A stretch of DNA of 16,996 nucleotides from Calditrichota bacterium (GTDB lineage Bacteria; Electryoneota; RPQS01), in assembly GCA_020057985.1 (NCBI GenBank), contig JAGVEU010000365.1, positions 1 through 16,996 of the forward strand, in the 5' to 3' direction. Under the pieces are notes generated by a model. That model did not search any database and was not told the DNA's origin. It saw only the letters and a program-made list of their open reading frames with translations. This document shows, in pieces, positions 1 to 7,667 of the stretch (position 1 is its first letter; each line of letters starts with the position of its first letter). The position numbers and the translations under genes were made by a program.

Positions 1-515
1 ATTATCCTCTGCATCTTGGAGTTACAGAAGCAGGGCCGCCCTCGACGGGAATCATTAAATCCTCAATTGGCATCGGTCATTTGTTGCTGAATGGAATCGG
101 CGAGACCCTGCGTGTTTCTCTCACGGCTGATCCGGTGGAAGAAGTTCGCGTGGGTTGGGAGATTCTCAAGTCGCTCGGCTTGCGCACGCGAGGGACCATG
201 CTGGTGTCCTGCCCGTCCTGCGGTCGTTGCGAAGTGGATTTGCTGGGACTCACGGCCAAAGTTGAAGCGGCACTCAAGAGTGTGGATAAACCTTTGCATG
301 TTGCGGTCATGGGATGTGTGGTCAATGGCCCGGGCGAAGCTCGCGAAGCGGATCTGGCTGTTGTGGGTGGGAAACACAAAGGAATTTTGATGAAGCAAGG
401 AAAAATCATTGCCACGCTCTCTGAGGAAGAACTGATTCCCGCGCTGCTGGAAGAGTGCTCCAAGTTTGAAGTAAAAGATAGGCCCGATCACAAAGTGATG
501 GTGTCGGCGGTTTAG
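1..515 (+). CDS. ispG: IspG (GcpE), 4-hydroxy-3-methylbut-2-en-1-yl diphosphate synthase, C-terminal part (5' end outside window)
   Basis: This is the penultimate MEP-pathway enzyme, which reductively converts ME-cPP to HMBPP using a [4Fe-4S] cluster in the cytosol. The reading frame is open from base 3 and starts before the window. The visible part begins with [11 protein letters not shown] and continues into [18 protein letters not shown], both typical of the family. The cluster ligands are all visible: Cys codons at 210 and 219 (CPSC), Cys at 315 (GCVVNGPGE) and the Glu ligand at 336. The segment after the DPVEEV motif runs straight into the cluster domain, so this looks like the compact bacterial form, without the large insert known from plant and Bacteroidetes/Chlorobi IspG. 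The first in-frame ATG (81) is internal, not the start. The gene for a Fe-S carrier follows 44 bases downstream. Identification is firm; only the start is missing. Confidence 0.96.
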   Translation, partial: YPLHLGVTEAGPPSTGIIKSSIGIGHLLLNGIGETLRVSLTADPVEEVRVGWEILKSLGLRTRGTMLVSCPSCGRCEVDLLGLTAKVEAALKSVDKPLHVAVMGCVVNGPGEAREADLAVVGGKHKGILMKQGKIIATLSEEELIPALLEECSKFEVKDRPDHKVMVSAV

Positions 516-559
516 ACGAGATCAGACGAGTCAACAGAAACACACACAGAGGAAATACG

Positions 560-826
560 ATGAGCACGATAGACACAGACACCATGAGCGCAGAAGATCA
601 AGCCCTGATCCTGCAAATAGAGAAGGTCATTTCTATGTTTCGCCCGATCTTGCAAGAGGAGGGCGGCGATGCGCAGGTTCTGTCCCTGAGCGACGGAGTG
701 GCACGGATCTCCTTTGGCGGTGGCTGCGAAGGCTGCGGCGGCTCGCTCAAATCCATTGAGGGCGGCTTTCGCACAACCTTGATGGAGCGTGTGCCGAATC
801 TGAAGGACGTGATTCTCATCAGCTAA
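560..826 (+). CDS. NifU C-terminal-domain (Nfu-type) Fe-S cluster carrier
   Basis: An 88-residue stand-alone Nfu domain. Family knowledge: Nfu proteins bind a [4Fe-4S] cluster between two subunits through a CxxC pair and pass it to apo-enzymes in the cytosol. The pair is seen as C56-E-G-C59 in GGGCEGCGGS, followed by an amphipathic helix and VPNLKDVILI, the usual family ending. The usual CxxCPSS is here CEGCGGS, a mild variant. There is no N-terminal IscU-like or A-type domain, so it is the minimal form. AGAGGAAA lies a few bases before the ATG at 560 and fixes the start. The stop overlaps the resB start (TAATG), so translation is probably coupled. Its position right behind ispG suggests IspG and the other Fe-S enzymes downstream as clients; this is inference. 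Confidence 0.93.
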   Translation: MSTIDTDTMSAEDQALILQIEKVISMFRPILQEEGGDAQVLSLSDGVARISFGGGCEGCGGSLKSIEGGFRTTLMERVPNLKDVILIS

Positions 827-1680
827 TGTCCTTTCGTTTTCTCCAGCGAGGAACTCTCCTCGATCGTGTTTGGTTGTTCTTTTCCTCCGTCAAGTTGACG
901 ATCGTCCTGCTGATTGTGCTTGGCGCAGCGATGGGTTACGGAACCTATGTCGAGACCGCATTATCTAACGCGGCGGCGCGTGTACTTGTGTATCGCACCT
1001 GGTGGTTTGATTCGCTGATTATCCTGCTGGCTCTGAACCTTTTCGGCTGCACACTTCGGCGGGCACCGTACAAACCTCATCAGGCAGGCTGGATTACTAC
1101 GCATATCGCCCTGCTGTTGATTATGGCCGGTTCCGTAATCACGCACCGCTTCGGAATGCAGGGGCAGATGGTTATCATGGAGGGCGATTCGGATAATGAG
1201 TTTGTGTTGGAGCAGCTGGATCGAAGCACTTGGGAGACAGTCTACAATGAACAGTATCTTCTGCCCTTTGAAGTGAAATGCCTTGACTTTGAACAAGTGC
1301 TGTATCCGGGCTCGGCGATGACCCGGCTGTTTCGCAGCAAAGTTGAGGTGTATGAAAATATGCAGATGGTGAAGGAATGGGATGTGATTCTCAATCATCC
1401 GCTGGTTCATCGCGGCTACAAGATAAGCCAGTCCTCATGGATCAATCTGGACGGCGGAAAGCAGGCAACGGTTTTGGGAGTTTCCTATGATCCCGGTATT
1501 CCTTATCTGTATGTAGGCGGATCAATCCTTATTCTTGGCATGTTCGGGATCTTCTTTCTGAAGCCCTATTTGATACGCAAGTTTCCTCCAAAGCTTATGC
1601 ACAGAAAACGGTCGCTCACGGATGATACGGAAATGACAGCAGAGATGAATGATAGTGATCTGAAAGAGGTTGTCAGTTGA
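826..1680 (+). CDS. resB: ResB/CcsB-like cytochrome c biogenesis protein (System II)
   Basis: Membrane half of the System II cytochrome c synthase, which carries haem across the inner membrane and ligates it to apocytochrome c with CcsA. At 284 residues it is at the short end for ResB. Four membrane helices are visible: about residues 16-37, 59-76, 88-106 and 227-247. His93 in TTHIALLLIMAGS lies in the third helix, where family members carry a haem-ligating histidine. A periplasmic domain fills residues 108-226 and contains NHPLVHRGYKISQSSW, matching the conserved N-x-P-L...G-Y-x-x-x-Q-S-S segment of ResB. The gene starts one base into the stop codon of the Nfu gene (TAATG) and overlaps ccsA by four bases, so the partner subunits are made from the same message. 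Function is well supported by sequence and partner. Confidence 0.9.
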   Translation: MSFRFLQRGTLLDRVWLFFSSVKLTIVLLIVLGAAMGYGTYVETALSNAAARVLVYRTWWFDSLIILLALNLFGCTLRRAPYKPHQAGWITTHIALLLIMAGSVITHRFGMQGQMVIMEGDSDNEFVLEQLDRSTWETVYNEQYLLPFEVKCLDFEQVLYPGSAMTRLFRSKVEVYENMQMVKEWDVILNHPLVHRGYKISQSSWINLDGGKQATVLGVSYDPGIPYLYVGGSILILGMFGIFFLKPYLIRKFPPKLMHRKRSLTDDTEMTAEMNDSDLKEVVS

Positions 1681-3419
1681 CATCAAGACGTTTCCTTGCA
1701 CTGGCGATCGCGCTGCTATTGGTCACGAATCTGAGCGGAGCGAATGCCGTTGCGCAAGAGGCTGAGAGTTACGATTGGAGCGCCGCCGGAAAGATCGCTG
1801 TTCAAGACGGCGGACGAGTCAAACCGCTCGATACCTTTGCCCGCGAGTTATTGGCAACCGTCTACGGCCATGCCAAGTACCAAGGGCAGAATCCGGTGCA
1901 GACCTTCTTTCTGTGGATGTCAGACGGCGAGCATTGGGCGGAGCAGCCCATTGTGTATCTCCCCAAGAGCGATTTGCGAACGCGGATTGGTCTTGCCGAG
2001 AGTTCCGGCAACTACTTCTCGGTCAAAGAAATTCACAATCTCCAACTCCTGCAAAGTCTGGCAATGGAAGCAATGGCTGCCGAGCAAGCCGGGGAAAAGC
2101 TCTCGTTTGCTCAGGGAAAAGGAAATGAACTACTGAACCGAGTCGGAATGCTGTCGGCGGTCTTTTCACATGAGCATCCGCTATGGGTTCCAACACCGGA
2201 TGGAGACGCAAGTTCAACGTGGCTGCCAATGCCGCACTTGCTGGCGATGATGGAAGATACTTCCCGCGAGGCTCCGCTCTCAGAACCGATGCAAACTCTT
2301 GGATTGGCTTTTGCCGGTCTATTCAACTCTGTGCGGGATCAGCGGCCGGATGTCTTCAATGCCTCGGCAAAACTTTTCGATGCAATGCAGCGCGAGTTGC
2401 TTCAGAATCAGTCGCAGACTCTCGCCAGCCTTGATTGGGAGTCGCTGTATCATCGCTTTGAGCCATTTTTCTGGGCGCAAGTGCTTCTCGCGCTCGGGTT
2501 TGGTGCGTATTTGCTAAGCCTCAAGGCATCACTCAGTCGTCTCAAGATCGCAGGCTTGATCTCGCTCGTTCTTGGACTTGTTCTGTACACAACGGGAATG
2601 GGCTTTCGCGCCTTCATCAGCGGACGGGCGCCGTGGTCAAACATGTATGAATCGCTGCTTGCGATTGGATGGGCATTGGTTCTGATTGCCGTCATTTACG
2701 AGTTAATCAAGCGCGAGCGGTACTACGGCATGGTTGCTTGCATCCTTGGAACCATGATTCTCGGAGTTGCCCAGTTTGCGAGTCTTGACCGGGGAATCAA
2801 TCCCTTGGTCCCAGCGCTGCAAAGCTACTGGCTCAACTATCATGTGATCATCACGCTGTCGAGCTATTCCTGTTTTGCCATCGCCATGGGGCTTGGGCAC
2901 GGAGTTCTGATCGCCGCGATTCGAAACCGTGGGGTTGTAACTTCAACAGTGACAAAACTGGCAAGCGCGAATCTACGCATCATTCAACTGGGCAGTCTGC
3001 TGCTTGTGACGGGCATTTTGCTTGGCGCGGTCTGGGCGAATTCAAGTTGGGGTCGCTTCTGGGGATGGGATCCGAAGGAAACCTGGGCTTTGATTTGCTG
3101 GTTTGTGTATATCGCGGTCTTGCACGGACGAAGCGCCGGTTGGCTTGGTTGGCGCAGATTAGCGATTACATCCGTGGCTCTGTTTCCAGTCGTGATTATG
3201 ACCTATTACGGTGTGAACTACTATCTATCCGGTCTGCACAGCTATGGCGCGGGATCGTCACCCGGAATTCCGTGGCAGATCTATCTCTACATAGCAGCCG
3301 AAGCAGCATTTCTGATTTGGGCAATAACAAAGTTGCCGCAAGTAACTCCGCCCGGTCCCGAGGTTCCGGCAAGTGCGCTGAAGAAGCAGCCGGCATTAGA
3401 AAGCTCTGAGATTTCATAG
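1677..3419 (+). CDS. ccsA: CcsA/ResC-like cytochrome c assembly protein with large N-terminal periplasmic domain
   Basis: Catalytic partner of ResB in System II haem attachment. The tryptophan-rich haem-handling WWD motif is clear at about residues 453-475 (WANSSWGRFWGWDPKETWAL), flanked by the expected external histidines H389 (NYHVIITLSS) and H521 (SGLHSYG). The C-terminal half, about residues 262-550, is a multi-helix membrane domain. The first 26 residues form a good signal peptide (SRRF, a hydrophobic run, then ANAVAQ), followed by a soluble domain of roughly 230 residues containing VQDGGRVKPLDTFA. Such an N-terminal extension, seen in some Bacteroidetes and epsilonproteobacterial relatives, makes the protein 580 residues against about 300 for a minimal CcsA. 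The start is TTG at 1677, overlapping the resB stop as TTGA; no in-frame ATG would keep the signal peptide. dxs begins 3 bases after the stop. Confidence 0.93.
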   Translation: MTSRRFLALAIALLLVTNLSGANAVAQEAESYDWSAAGKIAVQDGGRVKPLDTFARELLATVYGHAKYQGQNPVQTFFLWMSDGEHWAEQPIVYLPKSDLRTRIGLAESSGNYFSVKEIHNLQLLQSLAMEAMAAEQAGEKLSFAQGKGNELLNRVGMLSAVFSHEHPLWVPTPDGDASSTWLPMPHLLAMMEDTSREAPLSEPMQTLGLAFAGLFNSVRDQRPDVFNASAKLFDAMQRELLQNQSQTLASLDWESLYHRFEPFFWAQVLLALGFGAYLLSLKASLSRLKIAGLISLVLGLVLYTTGMGFRAFISGRAPWSNMYESLLAIGWALVLIAVIYELIKRERYYGMVACILGTMILGVAQFASLDRGINPLVPALQSYWLNYHVIITLSSYSCFAIAMGLGHGVLIAAIRNRGVVTSTVTKLASANLRIIQLGSLLLVTGILLGAVWANSSWGRFWGWDPKETWALICWFVYIAVLHGRSAGWLGWRRLAITSVALFPVVIMTYYGVNYYLSGLHSYGAGSSPGIPWQIYLYIAAEAAFLIWAITKLPQVTPPGPEVPASALKKQPALESSEIS

Positions 3420-3422
3420 ACC

Positions 3423-5426
3423 ATGAAGGATCAAGAAGACATGGCTCCGGAGTCATTCCTTGCTCAAATCAACGGGCCGGAGGATCTGCGCAAACTCTCA
3501 GTTGAGGAACTCGAGATTCTCTGTCAAGAACTCCGCACTGCACTGTGGGAAACCATCACCGCAGTGGGTGGGCATTTAGCCGCATCCCTCGGTGTGGTTG
3601 AACTCACGGTCGCGTTGCATAAAGTTTACAACACTCCCACCGATAAACTCGTGTGGGACGTGGGACATCAGTGCTACATCCATAAGATGATCACAGGGCG
3701 CTTTGACCGTCTTTCGACCATCAGGCAATATCAGGGACTCTCCGGATTTCTTAAGCGTTCCGAGAGCGAGTATGACACTTTCGGTGCCGGTCATGCATCC
3801 ACGTCCATCAGCGCTGCGCTCGGTATGGCGGTGGCACGCGATCTGAAGGGTGAAGATTATAACGTGGTGGCGATCATCGGCGATGGTGGCATGACGGGCG
3901 GACTGGCCTTTGAGGCTCTGAACAACGCCGGTGCCTCCGGTCGCAACATCACCGTAATTCTGAACGACAACGGCATGTCCATTTCGCGGAATGTGGGTGC
4001 CTTGTCCAAATTCCTGCTCAAGATGGAGCGCAATCCGCGCATGTCGAGGATTAAGGACGAGATCTGGACGATGCTTGGAAAATCTCCCATCGGTGCGAAG
4101 CATTTGCAGGAGCTGGCCGGTCGTGTCGAGAGTTCGCTGAAGACTTTGGTATCGCCGGGGATGCTGTTTGAGGATTTTGGTTTTCAATACTTCGGCCCCT
4201 TTGACGGACACAATCTGCCGGAGCTGATTCCCATTTTGGAAAACGTCAAATCGGTTCACAAGCATCCGGCGCTGGTGCACGTTCTCACGCAAAAGGGAAA
4301 AGGATTTGAAGCTGCCGAGGCTGATCCGATCAAGTATCATGGCATCAAGGCAATTCCAACCAAGCTCGAACCGAAAGTGGAGACTCCTTCTGCACCGACA
4401 ATGGCATATATGGACATCTTTGGCGAAGCCGTTGTTCGCGAAGCCGCACGAGATTCGCGAGTGGTTGTCATTACCGCCGCGATGAAGGAAGGCACTGGAT
4501 TGGTAAAATACAGCCTTGAATATCCTGAACGCTTTTTCGATGTGGGAATTGCTGAGGGTCATGCCGTGACCTTTGCCGCAGGATTGGCCAGTGAAGGCAT
4601 GAAACCCGTGGTCGCAATCTACTCCACGTTTCTCCAACGCGCTTTCGATCATATTTTGCACGATTGCGCACTTCAGCATTTGCCGGTTCTGTTTTGCCTT
4701 GATCGTGCGGGGCTGGTCGGAGAAGACGGCCCGACGCACCACGGCAGTTTCGATCTGGCTTATCTGGCCGCCATTCCGGAGATGGTTGTAGCCGCGCCGC
4801 GCTCAGGGCAGGAACTGCGCAATCTGATTCGCACCGGACTGGAGTATCGAAACGGGCCATTTGCGATTCGCTATCCGCGCGACAATGCGCCGGACGTGAT
4901 GAATTGGAATGAAGAGCCGTACCTTATTAAGATAGGTAGCTGGGAGGTTCTGCGCGAGGGTCGCAAACTGCTCGTGCTAACTGTGGGGACAATGGTTGAT
5001 GCCGCGCGACGCGCCATCGTTTCCGAGGAGCTGAACGTCACGCTCGTGAATTGCCGGTTCGTGAAACCGATGGATGAAACTCTGCTGACCGAGTTGCTTG
5101 CGCGTCACGAGCGCGTGCTGGTCATTGAAGAAGGCACAGGCTATGGCGGTCTGGCTTCACAGGTTGCGCTGTTCATGCAGGAACATGAATGCACACACGC
5201 TTTTCAATCACTGCACATGCCCGACCAGTTCATTGAGCATGGTTCGCGCAAAACGCTCTTACAACTTGTTGGGCTTTCTGATGAGCATATCGCACAAGCC
5301 ATCAGTGCATACATGAACGATAGCACAACGATCAGCGAACACGACGATCAGAGTTTGGCGGATCTGCCTGAGGAAATCAAGAAGCTGTTTCCCAATTCAC
5401 CTGATGAGCGGAGCCCTCGGCAATGA
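3423..5426 (+). CDS. dxs: 1-deoxy-D-xylulose-5-phosphate synthase
   Basis: First enzyme of the MEP pathway: thiamine diphosphate-dependent condensation of pyruvate with glyceraldehyde 3-phosphate. At 667 residues it is slightly longer than the usual 620-640. Visible features in order are catalytic-type His51 (GGHLAASLG), the ThDP/Mg motif starting GDGG at 153-156 with Asn183 (NDNGMS), the central transketolase domain with the active-site Glu in GIAEGHAVTFAAG, and DRAGLVGEDGPTHHGSFDL. The AEGHAVT form, with Gly where many proteobacteria have Gln, is common in Bacteroidetes, a weak phylogenetic hint. The start at 3423 is three bases after ccsA; an ATG at 3441 is a possible alternative. The last four bases overlap ispH (ATGA). 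The C-terminal tail after about residue 630 is acidic and probably unstructured. Confidence 0.97.
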   Translation: MKDQEDMAPESFLAQINGPEDLRKLSVEELEILCQELRTALWETITAVGGHLAASLGVVELTVALHKVYNTPTDKLVWDVGHQCYIHKMITGRFDRLSTIRQYQGLSGFLKRSESEYDTFGAGHASTSISAALGMAVARDLKGEDYNVVAIIGDGGMTGGLAFEALNNAGASGRNITVILNDNGMSISRNVGALSKFLLKMERNPRMSRIKDEIWTMLGKSPIGAKHLQELAGRVESSLKTLVSPGMLFEDFGFQYFGPFDGHNLPELIPILENVKSVHKHPALVHVLTQKGKGFEAAEADPIKYHGIKAIPTKLEPKVETPSAPTMAYMDIFGEAVVREAARDSRVVVITAAMKEGTGLVKYSLEYPERFFDVGIAEGHAVTFAAGLASEGMKPVVAIYSTFLQRAFDHILHDCALQHLPVLFCLDRAGLVGEDGPTHHGSFDLAYLAAIPEMVVAAPRSGQELRNLIRTGLEYRNGPFAIRYPRDNAPDVMNWNEEPYLIKIGSWEVLREGRKLLVLTVGTMVDAARRAIVSEELNVTLVNCRFVKPMDETLLTELLARHERVLVIEEGTGYGGLASQVALFMQEHECTHAFQSLHMPDQFIEHGSRKTLLQLVGLSDEHIAQAISAYMNDSTTISEHDDQSLADLPEEIKKLFPNSPDERSPRQ

Positions 5427-6322
5427 AAGTGTTGATTGATCCGCGATCCGGTTTCTGCGGAGGCGTGCGCCGGGTAGTAAAAATGGCCGAACAGCACATG
5501 GCAGAGACCGGCGAACCTTTGGTCAGTCTCGGCGATGTGATTCATAACGAAGTTGAGATCAGTCGCCTCGCCCGAATGGGACTCACCGGTACGAGCCATG
5601 AGATCCTGAACGGCGCTCCTAACGGCACACGGCAACTTCTGATTCGCGCGCACGGCGAGCCGCCTGAGACCTATGACAAGGCAAAGCAACTTGGCATCGA
5701 GATCATAGACGGCACCTGCCCGGTCGTGACGCGATCGCAGGATATTGCGCGTACTCATTATCTCAGCGGCGAGCAGGTGGTTATCATCGGTAAACCCTAT
5801 CATCCCGAAACCGTCGGAATCAAAGGGCACTGCGATAATCACGCCGTTGTTGTTTACAATCGGGAGGATGTGCAGAATCTCGACCCGTCCCGCAAGACTT
5901 TCGTTCTGGCTCAGACCACTGTTTCAGCAGCGTGGTTCAGCGAGCGCGTCGAGTGGGTGAAAGCACGCTGCGATACTGTAGAGGTTCAGGTCGAGAATAC
6001 GCTTTGCCGGTTTGTTGTGGGACGCGACCGCGATCTGAAGCTGTTTGCTATGGACGTGGACGTGTGCATTATGGTTGGGGGAACGAAAAGTTCGAATACG
6101 ATTGTCCTCTACAATGTCTGCAAGGAAGTCAACCCTCGCTCGTATATGGTTGTTACTGAAGAAGAAATTGATTTCGATTGGTTCTCAGCGGAAGACACAA
6201 TCGGTGTAACTGGATCTGCCTCGACCCCTCATTGGCTACTCGAGCGGGTCCGAAACCATATTGCCGAGCGAACCTCGGCGGAGATCGTGGAACGGATTTC
6301 TCCCGTCTCATCCCGCCGCTGA
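5423..6322 (+). CDS. ispH: IspH (LytB), 4-hydroxy-3-methylbut-2-enyl diphosphate reductase
   Basis: Last MEP-pathway enzyme, reducing HMBPP to IPP and DMAPP on a [4Fe-4S] cluster. All three cluster cysteines are present: C12 (GFCGGV), C99 (GTCPVV) and C195 (NTLCRF). Substrate-binding residues are also in place: H41 (IHNEVE), H77 (RAHGEP), H127 and catalytic E129 (PYHPETVG), T-T-V-S at 165-168, S223-S224-N225 (TKSSNT) and S266 in TGSAST. The length of 299 residues is near the family norm. ATG at 5423 overlaps the dxs stop by four bases, so translation is probably coupled. With ispG and dxs this makes three of the pathway's enzymes in one run of genes, and it is the second Fe-S enzyme of the run. 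Confidence 0.97.
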   Translation: MKVLIDPRSGFCGGVRRVVKMAEQHMAETGEPLVSLGDVIHNEVEISRLARMGLTGTSHEILNGAPNGTRQLLIRAHGEPPETYDKAKQLGIEIIDGTCPVVTRSQDIARTHYLSGEQVVIIGKPYHPETVGIKGHCDNHAVVVYNREDVQNLDPSRKTFVLAQTTVSAAWFSERVEWVKARCDTVEVQVENTLCRFVVGRDRDLKLFAMDVDVCIMVGGTKSSNTIVLYNVCKEVNPRSYMVVTEEEIDFDWFSAEDTIGVTGSASTPHWLLERVRNHIAERTSAEIVERISPVSSRR

Positions 6323-6341
6323 CACAGATGAAACCTAAGCT

Positions 6342-7238
6342 ATGTTAAAAGAACTTCCTTTGGCCGGAGTTGAGCCGCCGCTTCGCAAACCGGAGTGGAT
6401 GAAAATCCGGCTGTCACAGAACAAGCAGTTTCACGGTGTGCACGGACTCATCCGCGATCTGAATCTACACACGGTTTGTCAGGAAGCCGCCTGCCCGAAT
6501 CAAGGAGAGTGCTGGAGCCGGGGAACAGCTACCTTTATGATCTTGGGAGATACGTGCACGCGCTCCTGCGGATTCTGCAATGTGAAAACCGGACGTCCGC
6601 TAAGTGTAGATCACGACGAACCGCAGCGAGTGGCGGAAGCCGTCGCGCAGATGAACTTGAAGTATACCGTCATTACTTCCGTGAATCGTGACGAACTGCC
6701 TGACGGTGGGGTACGCATCTTTGCCGAAACCATCGAGCGGGTACGCGAATCATCTCCACAATGCAGAATTGAAGTCCTGATACCGGATTTCAAGGGTTCG
6801 GAACGTGACCTTCGTACCGTCTGCGAAGCCAAGCCTGCGGTTCTTGCTCACAACGTGGAGACTGTGGCAAGGTTGTATCTCGACGTGCGGCCACAGGCAA
6901 AGTACTGGCGCTCGCTGCTACTGCTGGCGCGAGCCAAGAAAATGAAGATGGTCACAAAGTCGGGTATTATGGTGGGCTTGGGAGAGACGCGGGAAGACGT
7001 CATCCACTTGCTGCGCGACTTGGCGGATGCTGGTTGCGACCTCATGACCATCGGACAATACCTTCAGCCCACTCCGCGCCACTTGCCGGTCAAACAGTAC
7101 ATTCATCCTGACTTATTTAGAGATTATCATCAGATCGGCATGGAACTCGGATTCAAACACGTGGAGTCAGGGCCATTGGTTCGAAGTTCTTACCATGCTG
7201 AGACACAAGAAGCACTCATGAGGAGCGAAGTTGTATGA
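6342..7238 (+). CDS. lipA: Lipoyl synthase (radical SAM)
   Basis: Inserts two sulfur atoms into protein-bound octanoyl groups to make the lipoyl cofactor of 2-oxoacid dehydrogenases and the glycine cleavage system. Both clusters are visible: the auxiliary sulfur-donating cluster in C46-QEAA-C51-PNQGE-C57, and the radical-SAM motif C72-TRS-C76-GF-C79. The C-terminal R281-S-S-Y, supplying the serine ligand of the auxiliary cluster, is intact. Length (298) is typical. The ATG at 6342 has only a weak ribosome site; it is 19 bases after ispH. The stop overlaps the start of the A-type Fe-S carrier gene (ATGA). Known biology: the auxiliary cluster is consumed in each turnover, so a coupled cluster donor makes sense. 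Confidence 0.97.
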   Translation: MLKELPLAGVEPPLRKPEWMKIRLSQNKQFHGVHGLIRDLNLHTVCQEAACPNQGECWSRGTATFMILGDTCTRSCGFCNVKTGRPLSVDHDEPQRVAEAVAQMNLKYTVITSVNRDELPDGGVRIFAETIERVRESSPQCRIEVLIPDFKGSERDLRTVCEAKPAVLAHNVETVARLYLDVRPQAKYWRSLLLLARAKKMKMVTKSGIMVGLGETREDVIHLLRDLADAGCDLMTIGQYLQPTPRHLPVKQYIHPDLFRDYHQIGMELGFKHVESGPLVRSSYHAETQEALMRSEVV

Positions 7239-7558
7239 TTACATTATCCCCCTTGGCGTCAATCAAAGTCAAGGAAATCATGGAAAAGGAAAACAAGGCC
7301 GATTGGAAGCTGAGAATGGGCGTGCGCGGCGGCGGTTGCAGCGGCATGAACTATGTGCTCGGATTCGACAATCAGGTCGCAGAAGGCGATGAGCTTTTCA
7401 CGCATGACAATATCACACTTGTCTGCGACATGAAGAGCTATCTCTACTTGAATGGAACCGAGATTGACTACGAAGATGGTCTGCAAGGCTCAGGTTTTGT
7501 GTTCAAGAACCCAAATGCTCACAAGAGCTGCGGCTGCGGAAACAGCTTTTCCACATAA
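7235..7558 (+). CDS. A-type Fe-S cluster carrier (IscA/ErpA/SufA family)
   Basis: A 107-residue A-type carrier. The three conserved cysteines are at C35 (GGGCSG), C99 and C101 (KSCGCGNSFS, the classic C-G-C-G ending). Family knowledge: these proteins bind 2Fe-2S or 4Fe-4S clusters between two subunits and deliver them to apo-proteins; in E. coli, ErpA is needed for IspG and IspH and acts with Nfu proteins on LipA. The start overlaps the lipA stop (ATGA), implying coupled synthesis with its likely client. Whether it corresponds to IscA, SufA or ErpA cannot be told from one sequence, so no symbol is given. It ends the conserved run; a 109-base spacer with an inverted repeat follows. Confidence 0.95.
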   Translation: MITLSPLASIKVKEIMEKENKADWKLRMGVRGGGCSGMNYVLGFDNQVAEGDELFTHDNITLVCDMKSYLYLNGTEIDYEDGLQGSGFVFKNPNAHKSCGCGNSFST

Positions 7559-7576
7559 GCACATTATATCTGCAGA

Positions 7577-7638
7577 CGAAACTCCTTTTGCCATCTTTGC
7601 GGGTCGAGAGATTCGCCGAGCAGGTGAAAGGAGTTTCG
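7577..7638. repeat. Long inverted repeat / RNA hairpin in spacer
   Basis: CGAAACTCCTTT at 7577-7588 is exactly repeated as its reverse complement at 7627-7638. As RNA the stem extends inward through two G-U pairs and two G-C pairs to 16 pairs (7577-7592 with 7623-7638), closing a 30-base loop. The loop can form a further short helix (GCGGG with TTCGC). No T-run follows, so it is not an obvious intrinsic terminator. It sits 18 bases after the Fe-S carrier gene and ends 29 bases before the next start. It may be an attenuator, an mRNA-end stabiliser or a copy of a dispersed repeat. Confidence 0.7.
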
Positions 7639-7667
7639 CATTGCTGAGCATGCCCTAAACACCACTT

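Noticed and set aside
3576..4742. A 388-codon open frame on the minus strand inside dxs
   Set aside because: It lies wholly antisense to a clear, fully conserved dxs; the translation is low in recognisable motifs and results from dxs codon bias.
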